From Paracoccaceae bacterium (GTDB lineage Bacteria; Pseudomonadota; Alphaproteobacteria; Rhodobacterales; Rhodobacteraceae): a DNA stretch of 14,727 bases. Position 1 is the first letter of the stretch, and every line of letters starts with the position of its first letter. Positions 7,051 through 14,727 of this stretch are shown piece by piece. Position numbers and translations under genes: made by a program. The notes beneath the pieces are model-generated. The model did no database searches, was not told the DNA's origin, and worked only from the letters and a program-made list of their open reading frames with translations. The DNA lies in the NCBI GenBank assembly GCA_002400675.1, contig NVQY01000156.1:1-14727 (forward strand), given 5' to 3'.

Positions 7051-7842
7051 ATGATGGATCAACCGGACACCGGGCTGATAACCCAAATCGCCGACGATAT
7101 TGCCACCCACGCGCCGTTCAATGCCTATGCCGACCGGATGTCCGATACGCTTGACGCCGGTTACGACATTCAGGATCAGGTGGCCGCGATGTTGCAGGCG
7201 CGTGGCATCCGTGCCGCCCCTTGCGGCTACAAGCTGGCGGTGAACGCGCAACATCTGATGGCGCATTTCGCACTTTCCGCGCCTTGTTTCGGGCGGCTGT
7301 TCAGCGATCAGAAATGGCAATCCCCGGCGCAGCTATCAGCCGCTGACTACAGCGACTTGTGGATCGAGGTCGAAATAATGGCGGTGATGGCCCGTGATCT
7401 GCCCCCCCGCCCCGGCGGCCACGACCGCGCCAGTGCTGAGGCCGCCGTGGCGCTTTATCTGCCCGCCATTGAACTGGTGGATGCGCGCGGTCTGGAAATC
7501 GCCACCGCGCGGCTAAGTTCGGTGGTGGCGCAAAACATCACCACCGAAGGCATTGTCGTCGGCGGCCCCGGCCTTGCCCCCGCCGCGCTGGAGGTCGCCA
7601 CTCTGCCGGTTCGTTTGACGTTCGACGGGCAGGTTGTGGGCGAAACCACCGGCACCGCGCCGCAACACCCCGGCGATGCGCTCGCGGCGCTGGCCAATCA
7701 CCTTGGCGCGCGTGGCGGGATGCTCAAGGCCGGCGATGTGGTCATCTGCGGCACCCATCTGCCGCCGCCCTCCATTGGCGGGGCCGGTCATGTCGTCGCT
7801 GATATGGGCCCGCTTGGAACGGTTGAATTCACCATCAGTTAA
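7051..7842 (+). CDS. 2-keto-4-pentenoate hydratase (MhpD-like, FAH superfamily)
   Basis: A 263-residue protein matching the length of MhpD. Seen: GYKLAV with Lys61, the metal-binding pair in WIEVEIM (Glu106, Glu108) and a third acidic ligand in PAIELVDAR (Glu141), as in the divalent-metal site known for MhpD. The C-terminal LKAGDVVICGTHLPPP and GTVEFTIS segments are typical of the family. Relatives hydrate 2-oxopent-4-enoates, decarboxylate oxalocrotonate or act on 2-keto-3-deoxy acids; which applies here is unknown. In-frame ATGs occur at 7045, 7051 and 7054. The TGAGGG site (7039-7044) abuts 7045 but is well spaced for 7051 or 7054, so 7051 is used. It is first in an operon with the dehydratase, whose gene begins 21 bp later. 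Confidence 0.88.
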   Translation: MMDQPDTGLITQIADDIATHAPFNAYADRMSDTLDAGYDIQDQVAAMLQARGIRAAPCGYKLAVNAQHLMAHFALSAPCFGRLFSDQKWQSPAQLSAADYSDLWIEVEIMAVMARDLPPRPGGHDRASAEAAVALYLPAIELVDARGLEIATARLSSVVAQNITTEGIVVGGPGLAPAALEVATLPVRLTFDGQVVGETTGTAPQHPGDALAALANHLGARGGMLKAGDVVICGTHLPPPSIGGAGHVVADMGPLGTVEFTIS

Positions 7843-7863
7843 GGCCCCGGAGGGACCGCCACC

Positions 7864-9594
7864 ATGTCAGAGAAGCCCAAGCAAACCAACCAGCCACCGC
7901 TGCGGTCACGCATCACCACCGATGGGCTGGACCGCACCCCGCATCGTGCCTTTCTGCGCGGCATGGGGCTGGATGATGCCGCGATTGCCCGGCCTTTTGT
8001 CGGCATCGTCACCACCGCCAATGAAACCTCGCCCTGCAACGCCAATCTGGGCGAACAGGCGCGCCACGCCTATGCGGGTGTGCAAGAGGCCGGTGGCACG
8101 CCGCGGTCGTTCACCACGATTTCGGTCTCGGACGGCCTGTCGATGAACCACCTCGGGATGAAATGTTCGCTGATCTCACGCGAAGTGATTGCCGATTCCA
8201 TCGAACTGGTGATGCGGGGCCACGCCTATGACGCGCTGATCGGGTATGCGGGCTGTGACAAGAACCTGCCGGCGATCATGATGGCCATGGTGCGCCTGAA
8301 CGTGCCCTCGGTGTTCCTGCACGGCGGCTCCACATTGGTCAGCACATGGCGCGGCAAACCCATGTCGCTGATCGACACATACGAAGGGATAGGCGCGGTG
8401 CAAGCCGGCACCATGACCCCCGAAGAACTCGACGGGATGGAGCGCGCAGCCATGCCCACCATCGGCGCCTGTCCGGGACAATTCACCGCCAATACCATGG
8501 CGATGGTGTCGGAAACCCTTGGCATCGCCTTGCCCGGGTCCGCCACCGCCCCGGCGGTGTACGTTGAACGTGACGCACTGGGCAGGCGGGCCGGTCACAC
8601 CGTCATGGACTTGCTGAAAAACGGCGGCCCGCTGCCGCGCGACCTGATCACCCGCAAAAGCCTAGAGAACGCCTGCGCCGTGGTGTCGGCCACCGGCGGG
8701 TCGACCAATGCCGCGCTGCATATCCCGGCAATCGCCCACGAGGCCGGTATCCGCTTTACGCTTGAGGACGTCGCCGAAGTATTCGCCCGCACCCCGCTGA
8801 TCGGCAACATGCAACCGGGTGGCAAATACTACGCCGAGGACGTGCATCGTCTGGGGGGCATCAAAGTGATCCTCAAGACCCTGCTGGCCGGTGGCTATCT
8901 GCATGGCGACACGCCGACCATCATGGGGCTTTCACTGGCGCAATCGGTGGCCGACGCCAACCCGCCCGACGGCGACATCATCCACGACGCCACCACCCCG
9001 ATTTCACCCGACGGCGGGGTGGTAGTGCTGAAAGGTAATCTGGCCCCCGACGGCGCATTGATCAAAGTGGCCGGGCTGAAAAAGCTGGTGCATGAAGGCC
9101 CCGCGCTTGTGTTCGAAAGCGAAGAACAATGCATGGCCGCGATCCGCGCGCGTGATTACAGCGCGGGCGATGTGATCGTGATCCGCAACGAAGGACCAAA
9201 AGGCGGACCCGGCATGCGCGAAATGCTGGGCCCGACGGCGGTGATCTATGGGCAGGGCATGGGCGAAAAGGTGGCGCTGATCACCGATGGCCGGTTCTCC
9301 GGGGCGACGCGCGGCATGTGCATCGGCTATGTCTCGCCCGAGGCCGGGGCGGGCGGGCCGCTGGCCCTTGTACAAAACGGCGATTTAATCCGGGTAGATG
9401 CTACAAAACGCACAATGGACCTGCTGGTGGACGAGGCCGAATTACGCACCCGTCGCGCCAATCTGAAACCGCACCGCCGCGCCGTGCCATTGGCGGGCGT
9501 GTTGCAGAAATATGCCGATCAGGTCGGCTCGGCGCATCTGGGCGCGCTGACCCACAAGGGCAATGTAACATGGGAAATGGATGAAGACATATGA
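7864..9594 (+). CDS. IlvD/Edd family dehydratase (dihydroxy-acid dehydratase-like, Fe-S enzyme)
   Basis: A 576-residue protein, the usual length for the family. The three cluster-ligand cysteines stand out: Cys58 in SPCN, Cys131 in GCDKN and Cys203 in [12 protein letters not shown]. This is the pattern of [2Fe-2S]-type dehydratases, with Asp90 (VSDG) and Asp132 near the Mg site. The C-terminal half has [12 protein letters not shown] and [15 protein letters not shown]; the Ser of GRFSG is the presumed base. The family dehydrates 2,3-dihydroxy acids (branched-chain synthesis) or sugar acids to 2-oxo acids. Lying between an MhpD-like enzyme and a hydroxyacid dehydrogenase, behind TRAP genes and away from ilv genes, a catabolic sugar-acid role is more likely than valine synthesis (inference). 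CGGAGG precedes the ATG at 7864; the stop overlaps the next start (ATGA). Confidence 0.92.
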   Translation: MSEKPKQTNQPPLRSRITTDGLDRTPHRAFLRGMGLDDAAIARPFVGIVTTANETSPCNANLGEQARHAYAGVQEAGGTPRSFTTISVSDGLSMNHLGMKCSLISREVIADSIELVMRGHAYDALIGYAGCDKNLPAIMMAMVRLNVPSVFLHGGSTLVSTWRGKPMSLIDTYEGIGAVQAGTMTPEELDGMERAAMPTIGACPGQFTANTMAMVSETLGIALPGSATAPAVYVERDALGRRAGHTVMDLLKNGGPLPRDLITRKSLENACAVVSATGGSTNAALHIPAIAHEAGIRFTLEDVAEVFARTPLIGNMQPGGKYYAEDVHRLGGIKVILKTLLAGGYLHGDTPTIMGLSLAQSVADANPPDGDIIHDATTPISPDGGVVVLKGNLAPDGALIKVAGLKKLVHEGPALVFESEEQCMAAIRARDYSAGDVIVIRNEGPKGGPGMREMLGPTAVIYGQGMGEKVALITDGRFSGATRGMCIGYVSPEAGAGGPLALVQNGDLIRVDATKRTMDLLVDEAELRTRRANLKPHRRAVPLAGVLQKYADQVGSAHLGALTHKGNVTWEMDEDI

Positions 9595-10472
9595 GTGATA
9601 AACCAACAATCGGCTACCTCGGCGTGGGTCTGATGGGCGAACCGATGGTCAACCGCCTGCTGGATGCGGGGTTTGAGGTCACGGTGTGGAACCGCACCAA
9701 ATCCAAGCTGGACAAGGTGATTGCCAAGGGCGCGATTGCCGCCGACACACCCGCCGAACTGGCAGCGCGGTGCGACTATGTGTTCATGTGCCTGATGGAT
9801 GCGGCGTCAATTGAAACAGTGGTGTTTGGCGAAAACGGCGTTTGCCGGTCGGATAACCCGAAGATTCTGGTCGATTTCGGCACCATCCACCCCGACACCT
9901 GCCGGGATTTCGCCGCGCGTCTGCGCGCGCAAAACGGCACCACATGGGTTGATGCGCCAATTTCCGGCGGCGTGGCCGGGGCCGCGGATGGCACGCTGGC
10001 GATCATGGCCGGTGGGTCCAGGGCCGACATCGACACCCTGCGCCCGGTCATCGCCCACCTCAGCGCGCGCTTTACCCATATGGGCGAAAACGGTGCCGGG
10101 TTGCTGACCAAACTATGCAATCAGATCATCGTCGGCAGCACTATGGCGGTGATCGCCGAGGCGGTGAATTTTGCCACCAAATCCGGAGTCGATGCGGGCG
10201 CTTTGACCCACGCGCTCAAGGGCGGGTTCGCGGATTCCCTGCCTTTTCAGTTGTTTGCGCCGCGTATGGTGGCGGGGGATTTCGACAATCCGCTGGGGGC
10301 GACGGACACCATGATCAAGGATCAACTGGCGATCAGCGACGTGGCCGCCAGCGTTGGTGCCAAGATTCCGATGACCGATCAGGCGTTGAAAATCCTCAAA
10401 AACGCCTCGGATCATGGCGACGGACAGCGCGATATTTCGTCGATCATCAAGGTGTTTGATCGCAGTGAATAG
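9591..10472 (+). CDS. 3-hydroxyisobutyrate dehydrogenase family (beta-hydroxyacid) oxidoreductase
   Basis: A 293-residue NAD(P)-dependent enzyme. N-terminal Rossmann motif [12 protein letters not shown] (residues 8-19); substrate-binding [19 protein letters not shown] (121-139); catalytic [11 protein letters not shown] with Lys174 and Asn177, the family's GxxxKxxxN-type signature. NRTKSK after the second strand (34-39) has Arg at the cofactor-ribose position, suggesting NADP preference. Known members reduce tartronate semialdehyde or oxidise 3-hydroxyisobutyrate. It is the third gene of the operon and overlaps the dehydratase stop by four bases (ATGA). It probably handles a 3-carbon or 4-carbon hydroxyacid or semialdehyde from the pathway, but specificity is not visible. 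A strong stem-loop follows its stop. Confidence 0.92.
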   Translation: MSDKPTIGYLGVGLMGEPMVNRLLDAGFEVTVWNRTKSKLDKVIAKGAIAADTPAELAARCDYVFMCLMDAASIETVVFGENGVCRSDNPKILVDFGTIHPDTCRDFAARLRAQNGTTWVDAPISGGVAGAADGTLAIMAGGSRADIDTLRPVIAHLSARFTHMGENGAGLLTKLCNQIIVGSTMAVIAEAVNFATKSGVDAGALTHALKGGFADSLPFQLFAPRMVAGDFDNPLGATDTMIKDQLAISDVAASVGAKIPMTDQALKILKNASDHGDGQRDISSIIKVFDRSE

Positions 10473-10481
10473 ATAATCTGA

Positions 10482-10514
10482 CCGCGCCCTTCCTCCCCAA
10501 AAGGAGGGGCGCGG
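10482..10514 (+). terminator. Stem-loop terminator region after the dehydratase operon
   Basis: CCGCGCC (10482-10488) and CCTCC (10492-10496) pair with GGAGG (10503-10507) and GGCGCGG (10508-10514): 12 pairs with a three-base CTT bulge and a CCAAAA loop, ten bases past the stop codon. A second possible stem, CGGCCG at 10512-10517 with CGGCCG at 10529-10534, overlaps it and is followed by AAAAA. There is no long U-tract for rightward transcription, so efficiency is uncertain. Confidence 0.6.
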
Positions 10515-10534
10515 CCGACCAAGCGGGGCGGCCG

Positions 10535-10553
10535 AAAAAGGGAGTGACCCCTT
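10535..10553 (-). terminator. Small terminator-like hairpin after mtnA
   Basis: Read leftward from just past the mtnA stop, AAGGG, a loop of six bases and CCCTT are followed by TTT (10537-10535). It is short but correctly placed and oriented as an intrinsic terminator for mtnK-mtnA, immediately beside the larger stem-loop that faces the other way. Confidence 0.45.
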
Positions 10554-10556
10554 CGG

Positions 10557-11657
10557 CTATCCCTGCACCCGCTCTGGGAACAGTTTTGCCAATCCTTCGG
10601 GCGAGGCCGCGCAAACCCCGCGCTCAGTGATCAACCCGGTGACCAGCCGTCCCGGTGTCACGTCAAAGGCCGGATTTGCCCCCGGCGTGCCGTCCGGGCT
10701 GATCTGTACCGACCCGATCGAGCCGTCGGGCAACTTGCCCTGAACGTGGGTGACCTCGTTGTCGTCGCGTTCCTCGATCGGGATTTCCGCGACGCCATCG
10801 CGCACCGTCCAGTCGATGGTCGGCGAGGGCAGCGCGACGTAGAACGGCACGTTATTATCCTTTGCCGCCAATGCCTTGAGGTAGGTGCCGATCTTGTTGC
10901 ACACGTCGCCATGCGCGGTGGTGCGGTCGGTGCCGACAATCACCAAATCGACCTGTCCGTGCTGCATCAGATGCCCGCCAGCGTTGTCGACAATCAGATG
11001 GTGCGGAATGTCGTGGCTGTTCATTTCCCATGACGTCAGCAACGCGCCCTGATTGCGGGGCCGGGTTTCATCGACCCAGATATGCACCGGAATCCCGGCC
11101 TGAACCGCATGATACATCGGCGAAGTGGCGGTGCCCCAATCGACAGTCGCCAGCCACCCGGCGTTGCAATGCGTCAGGATATTGACCACCTCGCCGGGCT
11201 TCTTTCTGGCGGCGATCTTCTTGATGATCTCCAGCCCATGCACGCCGATCATCCGGTTGCATTCCACGTCTTCGTCGTTGATTTCCAACGCTTTCTTATG
11301 CGCCATTGCCGCGCGGTCCTGAACGTCAATATCCCGCAACATATCGCGCATTTCGTTCAGCGCCCAGCGTAGGTTGATGGCGGTGGGGCGGGTCTGGTTC
11401 AACTCTTCCCATGCCTCGTCCAGATTGGTGTCCGAGGCGTCGTGCTTCATCTCTTCGGCGATGGCAAAGGCGGCGGTGGCCCCGATCAGCGGCGCCCCGC
11501 GCACCCACATATCGCGGATGGAGGCGGCGAAATCGGCGCGTGTCACCAGATCGACCACCCGGAATTCATGCGGCAACCAACGTTGGTCGATGATCTGCAC
11601 CCGGCCCGTATCCTGATTGAACCAGATCGAACGGAAATGTTTTCCGTCTACTTTCAT
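10557..11657 (-). CDS. mtnA: S-methyl-5-thioribose-1-phosphate isomerase (MtnA)
   Basis: A 366-residue protein related to eIF2B-type subunits. Seen: RGAPLIG (53-59), [10 protein letters not shown] with the catalytic Cys164, and [18 protein letters not shown] (242-259) with the catalytic Asp244. It isomerises methylthioribose-1-phosphate to methylthioribulose-1-phosphate in cytosolic methionine salvage; the same enzyme can act on 5-deoxyribose-1-phosphate. Its ATG overlaps the mtnK stop by four bases (ATGA), so the kinase and isomerase are translationally coupled, in reaction order. No mtnB, mtnC or mtnD is present here, so the fate of the product is not shown; related alphaproteobacteria may use aldolase or isoprenoid shunts. 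Confidence 0.96.
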   Translation of the reverse strand: MKVDGKHFRSIWFNQDTGRVQIIDQRWLPHEFRVVDLVTRADFAASIRDMWVRGAPLIGATAAFAIAEEMKHDASDTNLDEAWEELNQTRPTAINLRWALNEMRDMLRDIDVQDRAAMAHKKALEINDEDVECNRMIGVHGLEIIKKIAARKKPGEVVNILTHCNAGWLATVDWGTATSPMYHAVQAGIPVHIWVDETRPRNQGALLTSWEMNSHDIPHHLIVDNAGGHLMQHGQVDLVIVGTDRTTAHGDVCNKIGTYLKALAAKDNNVPFYVALPSPTIDWTVRDGVAEIPIEERDDNEVTHVQGKLPDGSIGSVQISPDGTPGANPAFDVTPGRLVTGLITERGVCAASPEGLAKLFPERVQG

Positions 11658-12910
11658 AGGCTTGTCCCCTTCGCAATTTGCCGCGCCAGATCATTGACCT
11701 GCGCCATATCCCCCATCCGACCCCGGTTGACGACCAATTGGCGCCCCAGATCCAGACCGCGTGCCTCGCAGGCCGCGCGCAGGGCCTCGTCCTCAATCAT
11801 GTCGTTCTCGGCGATATGCGCGAGGCTTAACGTGCGGCGGATCATCTCGACCCCGGCAAAGCCAAGGCTGTCTTCCCAGATCATCGCCAAGCGGTGACCA
11901 AGCGCCTGTTCCGAGGCCAGCGGCGACCCCGCGAACACCGCGTCTTCGTACAGGATGCCGGTGCGTTCGGTTCGCCACAGGTGGCTGAACTCAGCGACAA
12001 ACCGCTCCCACACATCCGCCGCGACACCCAGAATCCATTCCTTGTAATCGGCGTCATCGCCGTGGCCGGGCTGGGCAAAATACGCCATCCAGAAATTGCC
12101 CAGCAACATGCCCACATCGAACCCCATCGGCCCGTAAAGGACAAATTCCGGGTCGATCATCTTGGTCTCATTGTCCGTCACCATCACCGACCCGGCGTGA
12201 AAGTCCCCGTGCAGCATGGTTTCGGCGTTATTGGCGAATTTCGCCTTCATGTGATGCGCCTCGACCTTAAGGTCAGTATCAGCCCGCAGTCGCGCGACGA
12301 TCCCATCAAGACCGGGCGTGTGGTGATTGCGCTCCGCATCGAAATAGGGATCAGAAAACACCAGCGTTTCGGTGATGTCGTTCAACTCAACCGAATCCAC
12401 GAACAATGCCACGTCGCGTTTTCGCGCGCTCGTGTCCATCGACAGGTCAGAGCCGCGAAACAACGTGCGGGCCAGAAAATTGCCAAGTGCGTCAGCCAGC
12501 CCGTCCACCTTTTCACCCGCCATCAGTTTGTGACGCAGGATCACATGTGGGCTAAAGAACTGCATGACGATGATCGCCTGTTCTTCGTCAAAATGATAGA
12601 TTTCCGGCACCGATCCGGGGTCGCGCGCGGCCTGCCTGACCAGCGCGTGATACTCAAAGAACGCGCGTTTCAGCGGCAATGGCCAGCTATCGCCAACCAG
12701 CCGCACATACGGCAGCGCCTGTTTGACGATCACCTCGCCCACCGGGGATTTGACGATGAACACCAGATTAAGGTTGCCATCACCGACCTCGCGGGCGTCC
12801 CAAACGCTTGTATCCGTGCCCAGACGCGCGGTGATCGCCGAAATCTCACCCAGCCGCGCGCCGATGCTGTCCACCGTCAGCGGCGCATAGCGTTCGCTTT
12901 TTCCAGCCAT
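11654..12910 (-). CDS. mtnK: S-methyl-5-thioribose kinase (MtnK)
   Basis: A 418-residue APH-fold small-molecule kinase. Seen: [10 protein letters not shown] (44-53, the nucleotide-binding loop), KQALPYVR (63-70), the catalytic loop HGDFHAGS (234-241, Asp236) and the Mg-binding DPEF (253-256), then [15 protein letters not shown]. It phosphorylates 5-methylthioribose at C1, giving the MtnA substrate. I chose the ATG at 12910-12908 because GGGAGGATATC stands directly before it; an ATG 14 codons earlier has no site. It is the first gene of the mtnK-mtnA operon and diverges from an ABC-importer ATPase gene across about 106 bp, a layout consistent with uptake of the thiosugar or a related pentose (inference). 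Confidence 0.95.
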   Translation of the reverse strand: MAGKSERYAPLTVDSIGARLGEISAITARLGTDTSVWDAREVGDGNLNLVFIVKSPVGEVIVKQALPYVRLVGDSWPLPLKRAFFEYHALVRQAARDPGSVPEIYHFDEEQAIIVMQFFSPHVILRHKLMAGEKVDGLADALGNFLARTLFRGSDLSMDTSARKRDVALFVDSVELNDITETLVFSDPYFDAERNHHTPGLDGIVARLRADTDLKVEAHHMKAKFANNAETMLHGDFHAGSVMVTDNETKMIDPEFVLYGPMGFDVGMLLGNFWMAYFAQPGHGDDADYKEWILGVAADVWERFVAEFSHLWRTERTGILYEDAVFAGSPLASEQALGHRLAMIWEDSLGFAGVEMIRRTLSLAHIAENDMIEDEALRAACEARGLDLGRQLVVNRGRMGDMAQVNDLARQIAKGTSL

Positions 12911-13016
12911 GATATCCTCCCGTTTCCTCTGATCATTGGCAAAACGCGGCAAATGTCAATAGTTGTTGACATATGATAGAAACCGCCGGTAGTCTCGCCG
13001 TAACGGGAGGGATTGC
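12911..13016. promoter_or_regulatory. Divergent promoter region of mtnK and the ABC ATPase gene with inverted repeat
   Basis: ATGTCAA (12953-12959) and TTGACAT (12966-12972) form a 7-bp inverted repeat with a six-base gap. Each arm contains a consensus TTGACA -35 box, one for each direction. For rightward transcription a TAGTCT -10 candidate lies at 12990-12995 (18-base spacing); for leftward, AATGAT on the minus strand at 12937-12932 (16-base spacing). A regulator bound at the repeat could control both sides at once. CGGGAGGG at 13004-13011 is the ribosome binding site of the rightward gene. Confidence 0.55.
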
Positions 13017-14727
13017 GTGCAGAATTCGGCTGTCGAGATACAGGGGCTGACCAAATCGTTTGGGACCAACAAGGTTCTGCGCGGCATTGATCTGTCGCTT
13101 TATCCGGGCAAGGTCACGGTGTTGATGGGGGCCAACGGGGCCGGCAAATCAACGCTGGTCAAGGTTCTGTGCGGCGTGCATCCCGCCAGTGGCGGCGAGG
13201 TCCGGCTGTTTGGCGACCCCTTTGCGCCGACCACCCCGATCGAGGCGATCCGTGCCGGGGTCGTGACCGTACATCAAAGCATCAACGACGGGGTGATCCC
13301 GGATCTGGACATCGCCTCTAACCTGATGCTCGACACGCTGGCGCAGGGGTCCGGGTTCTTCCTGAACAAACGCAAAATCCGCGCCGGGGCGCGCAAGCTG
13401 GCCGCCGCCATGGGGCTTGAGGTGGACGTGCGCCAACTGGTCAGCGAACTGGGGCTGGCCGACCGGCAGTTGGTGGCGATTGCCCGGGCGATGGCGCATA
13501 AACCGAAACTTTTGATTCTGGATGAGCCGACCTCGTCGCTGTCAGCAAAAGAGGCCACGCGCCTGTTTGACCTGATCGACCGGCTGCGCGATTCCGGCGT
13601 GGCCGTGCTGTATATTTCCCACCGCAGTTCCGACATCCGCCGCATCGCCGACCGCATCGTCAGTATGCGCGACGGCAAGATTTCCGGTACCTTCGAGGAA
13701 ACCCCGCTGGATTATGAGGCCGCCGTCAAGGCAATGCTGGGCCACACGATGAACGATATCAACCTTGATATCCCCGAGGCCGGCGCGCCGGTGATGCAGG
13801 TGCAGAATATCGCCCTGACACCCGAGGCAAAACCATTCTCGCTGGACCTGCACGACGGCGAAGTGGTCGCCATCACCGGCGCCGCCATTTTCCTGTCGAC
13901 GGGTTTGTTGCCTTATGAGCGCGCAATCGCGGTGTTTTCCAACCCTGCACCCTGGACCATCGCGGCCATGTTCATCGTCATGGGGGGGCTTGTGCGCACC
14001 GGCGCGCTGGAATGGTTCACTGGCAAAGCCGAGGCCCGCGCCGCGGAAAATCCGGTGCTGGTGCTGGCAATGTTAACCCTGTTTGTGGTGGTTTCCTCGG
14101 CCTTTGTGTCCAACACGCCCGTGGTCGTGGTGATGATCCCTGTCACGGTGCAATTGGCAAATTCGCTGGGTCTTGCGCCGTCCAAACTGTTGATCCCGCT
14201 GTCTTATGTGGCCATTCTTGGTGGCACCATGACCTTGATTGGTACCTCAACCAACCTGTTGGTGGACGGTGTCGCGCGGGCCGAAGGGCTGGAAGCGTTC
14301 TCGATTTTCGAGGTCACACCGCTTGGCATTATCCTCGTGGCGTGGGGGGTGTTGTATCTGCGCCTGTTCGCGCCGCGCCTGTTGCCGGATCGCGATAGTA
14401 TGGCGAACCTGTTGTCGGACAAATCGCGGATGAAGTTTTTCACCGAGGCTTTGATCCCGCAGGAGAGCAACCTGATCGGGCGCGAGGTGCTGGACGTGCA
14501 ATTGTTCAAGCGCGACGGGGTGCGGTTGATCGATGTTCTGCGCGGCGACGAGAGTTTACGGCGCAATATGAAAGACGTGGTGCTGAAGGTTGGCGACCGC
14601 GTGGTTTTGCGCACCGCGATGACCGAATTGCTGTCGCTACAGCGCAACAAAAGCCTGAGGCGCATGGATCAGTTAAGCGCGGTTGCGACCTCGACGGTCG
14701 AGGTGTTGATCACGCCGGGGTGCAAGA
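13017..14727 (+). CDS. Chimeric open frame: CUT2-type sugar ABC ATPase N-terminal half fused to SLC13/DASS permease (3' end outside window)
   Basis: From a GTG at 13017, preceded by CGGGAGGG, the frame stays open to the window edge (570 codons). Residues 1-245 form a complete ABC ATPase domain: Walker A GANGAGKST (38-46), HQS Q-loop near 86-88, Walker B LLILDEPTS (165-173), and His202 switch in YISHRSS. Its signature motif is divergent (LGLADRQ, 146-151, in place of LSGGQ). Residues 258-288 start the second ATPase domain of an RbsA/CUT2-type protein, but at Gly288, the first Gly of the expected second Walker A, the sequence becomes membrane protein. From Ala289: hydrophobic helices, VSNTPVVVV (about 364-372), LIGTSTNLLV (407-416) and a TrkA-C/RCK-C-like segment (about 475-545), as in SLC13-family anion transporters. 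The SLC13 N-terminus (first helix) is absent. Either a deletion fusion or an assembly join; a functional transporter is doubtful. Confidence 0.85.
   Translation, partial: MQNSAVEIQGLTKSFGTNKVLRGIDLSLYPGKVTVLMGANGAGKSTLVKVLCGVHPASGGEVRLFGDPFAPTTPIEAIRAGVVTVHQSINDGVIPDLDIASNLMLDTLAQGSGFFLNKRKIRAGARKLAAAMGLEVDVRQLVSELGLADRQLVAIARAMAHKPKLLILDEPTSSLSAKEATRLFDLIDRLRDSGVAVLYISHRSSDIRRIADRIVSMRDGKISGTFEETPLDYEAAVKAMLGHTMNDINLDIPEAGAPVMQVQNIALTPEAKPFSLDLHDGEVVAITGAAIFLSTGLLPYERAIAVFSNPAPWTIAAMFIVMGGLVRTGALEWFTGKAEARAAENPVLVLAMLTLFVVVSSAFVSNTPVVVVMIPVTVQLANSLGLAPSKLLIPLSYVAILGGTMTLIGTSTNLLVDGVARAEGLEAFSIFEVTPLGIILVAWGVLYLRLFAPRLLPDRDSMANLLSDKSRMKFFTEALIPQESNLIGREVLDVQLFKRDGVRLIDVLRGDESLRRNMKDVVLKVGDRVVLRTAMTELLSLQRNKSLRRMDQLSAVATSTVEVLITPGCK
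13878..13886 (+). other. Junction of ABC ATPase and SLC13 permease sequence
   Basis: The codons ATC-ACC-GGC end a normal second-domain lead-in (DGEVVAITG), after which a Walker A with Gly-Lys-Ser/Thr should follow. Instead GCC-GCC-ATT-TTC begins AAIFLSTGLLPYERA, matching the second-helix region of SLC13 permeases. There is no insertion sequence, tRNA or target-site duplication at the join. The GC-rich string at the join would allow a few bases of microhomology, but the parental sequences are not in the window. Confidence 0.75.
13881..14727 (+). pseudogene. SLC13 family permease with RCK-C domain, N-terminally truncated (part of the fused frame)
   Basis: This stretch, considered alone, is an SLC13/DASS-type sodium:anion symporter lacking roughly its first 40-50 residues. 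It shows FSNPAPWTIAAMFIVMGGL (second to third helix), two Ser-Asn-Thr/Ser-Thr-Asn substrate and sodium motifs, and a cytosolic RCK-C segment (FFTEALIPQESNLIGREV onward) of the subgroup with TrkA-C insertions. A second RCK-C copy seems to begin at the right edge. No convincing ribosome binding site and start codon lie at its beginning, so it would be expressed only as part of the fusion. The family imports dicarboxylates, sulfate or related anions; the ligand is unknown. Confidence 0.6.

Noticed and set aside
11894..12976. 360-codon open frame on the plus strand opposite mtnK
   Set aside because: Antisense shadow: mtnK on the other strand has full kinase motifs, and this frame shows no recognisable domain and biased composition (rich in His, Arg, Gln).
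13874..14005. CACCGGCGC occurring at 13874-13882 and again at 13997-14005, near the fusion junction
   Set aside because: Nine GC-rich bases recur by chance in this composition, and the second copy lies inside the permease rather than at a breakpoint.

Overview
The base composition (GC-rich, strong third-position G/C), dense operons with ATGA/TGATG overlaps, a TRAP transporter, and opine/hydroxyacid dehydrogenases suggest a marine alphaproteobacterium of the Rhodobacterales (Roseobacter group). This placement is inferred from gene content and style; no rRNA or other marker is present.

Layout. (1) 1-664 (-): the N-terminal 221 residues of a HisC-like PLP aminotransferase, running off the left edge. 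(2) 849-2914 (-): a coupled pair, an opine/octopine dehydrogenase-family protein followed by a 3-hydroxyacyl-CoA dehydrogenase-family protein. (3) 3105-6043 (+): a complete TRAP transporter (periplasmic binding protein, small and large membrane subunits), with a very strong stem-loop between the first two genes. (4) 6060-6132: a nested inverted repeat between convergent genes. (5) 6148-6921 (-): an Asp/Glu/hydantoin racemase-family protein lacking both usual catalytic cysteines. It is divergent from (6) 7051-10472 (+), a three-gene operon: MhpD-like hydratase (FAH superfamily), IlvD/Edd-type Fe-S dehydratase and 3-hydroxyisobutyrate dehydrogenase-family enzyme. A near-perfect 20-bp palindrome lies in the divergent promoter region. 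(7) 10557-12910 (-): mtnK-mtnA, 5-methylthioribose kinase and methylthioribose-1-phosphate isomerase. (8) 13017-14727 (+): an open frame that starts as a CUT2 (RbsA-type) sugar ABC ATPase and, exactly at the Walker A of its second ATPase domain, continues in frame as an SLC13/DASS-family permease lacking its N-terminus. It runs off the right edge.

How they may work together. Regions 2-6 look like one catabolic locus: TRAP uptake of an organic acid, then dehydration (IlvD/Edd), hydration or dehydration of a 2-oxo intermediate (MhpD-like) and NAD(P)-linked oxidation or reduction, with an opine-type dehydrogenase and a hydroxyacyl-CoA dehydrogenase on the opposite strand. No regulator gene is in the window. 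The substrate is not determinable from sequence; a sugar acid or hydroxy/amino acid conjugate is my inference. MtnK and MtnA form a separate salvage module, normally fed by a sugar ABC importer whose ATPase gene here is interrupted by the fusion. That fusion is the most unusual feature of the window: a real deletion-derived chimera or an assembly join.
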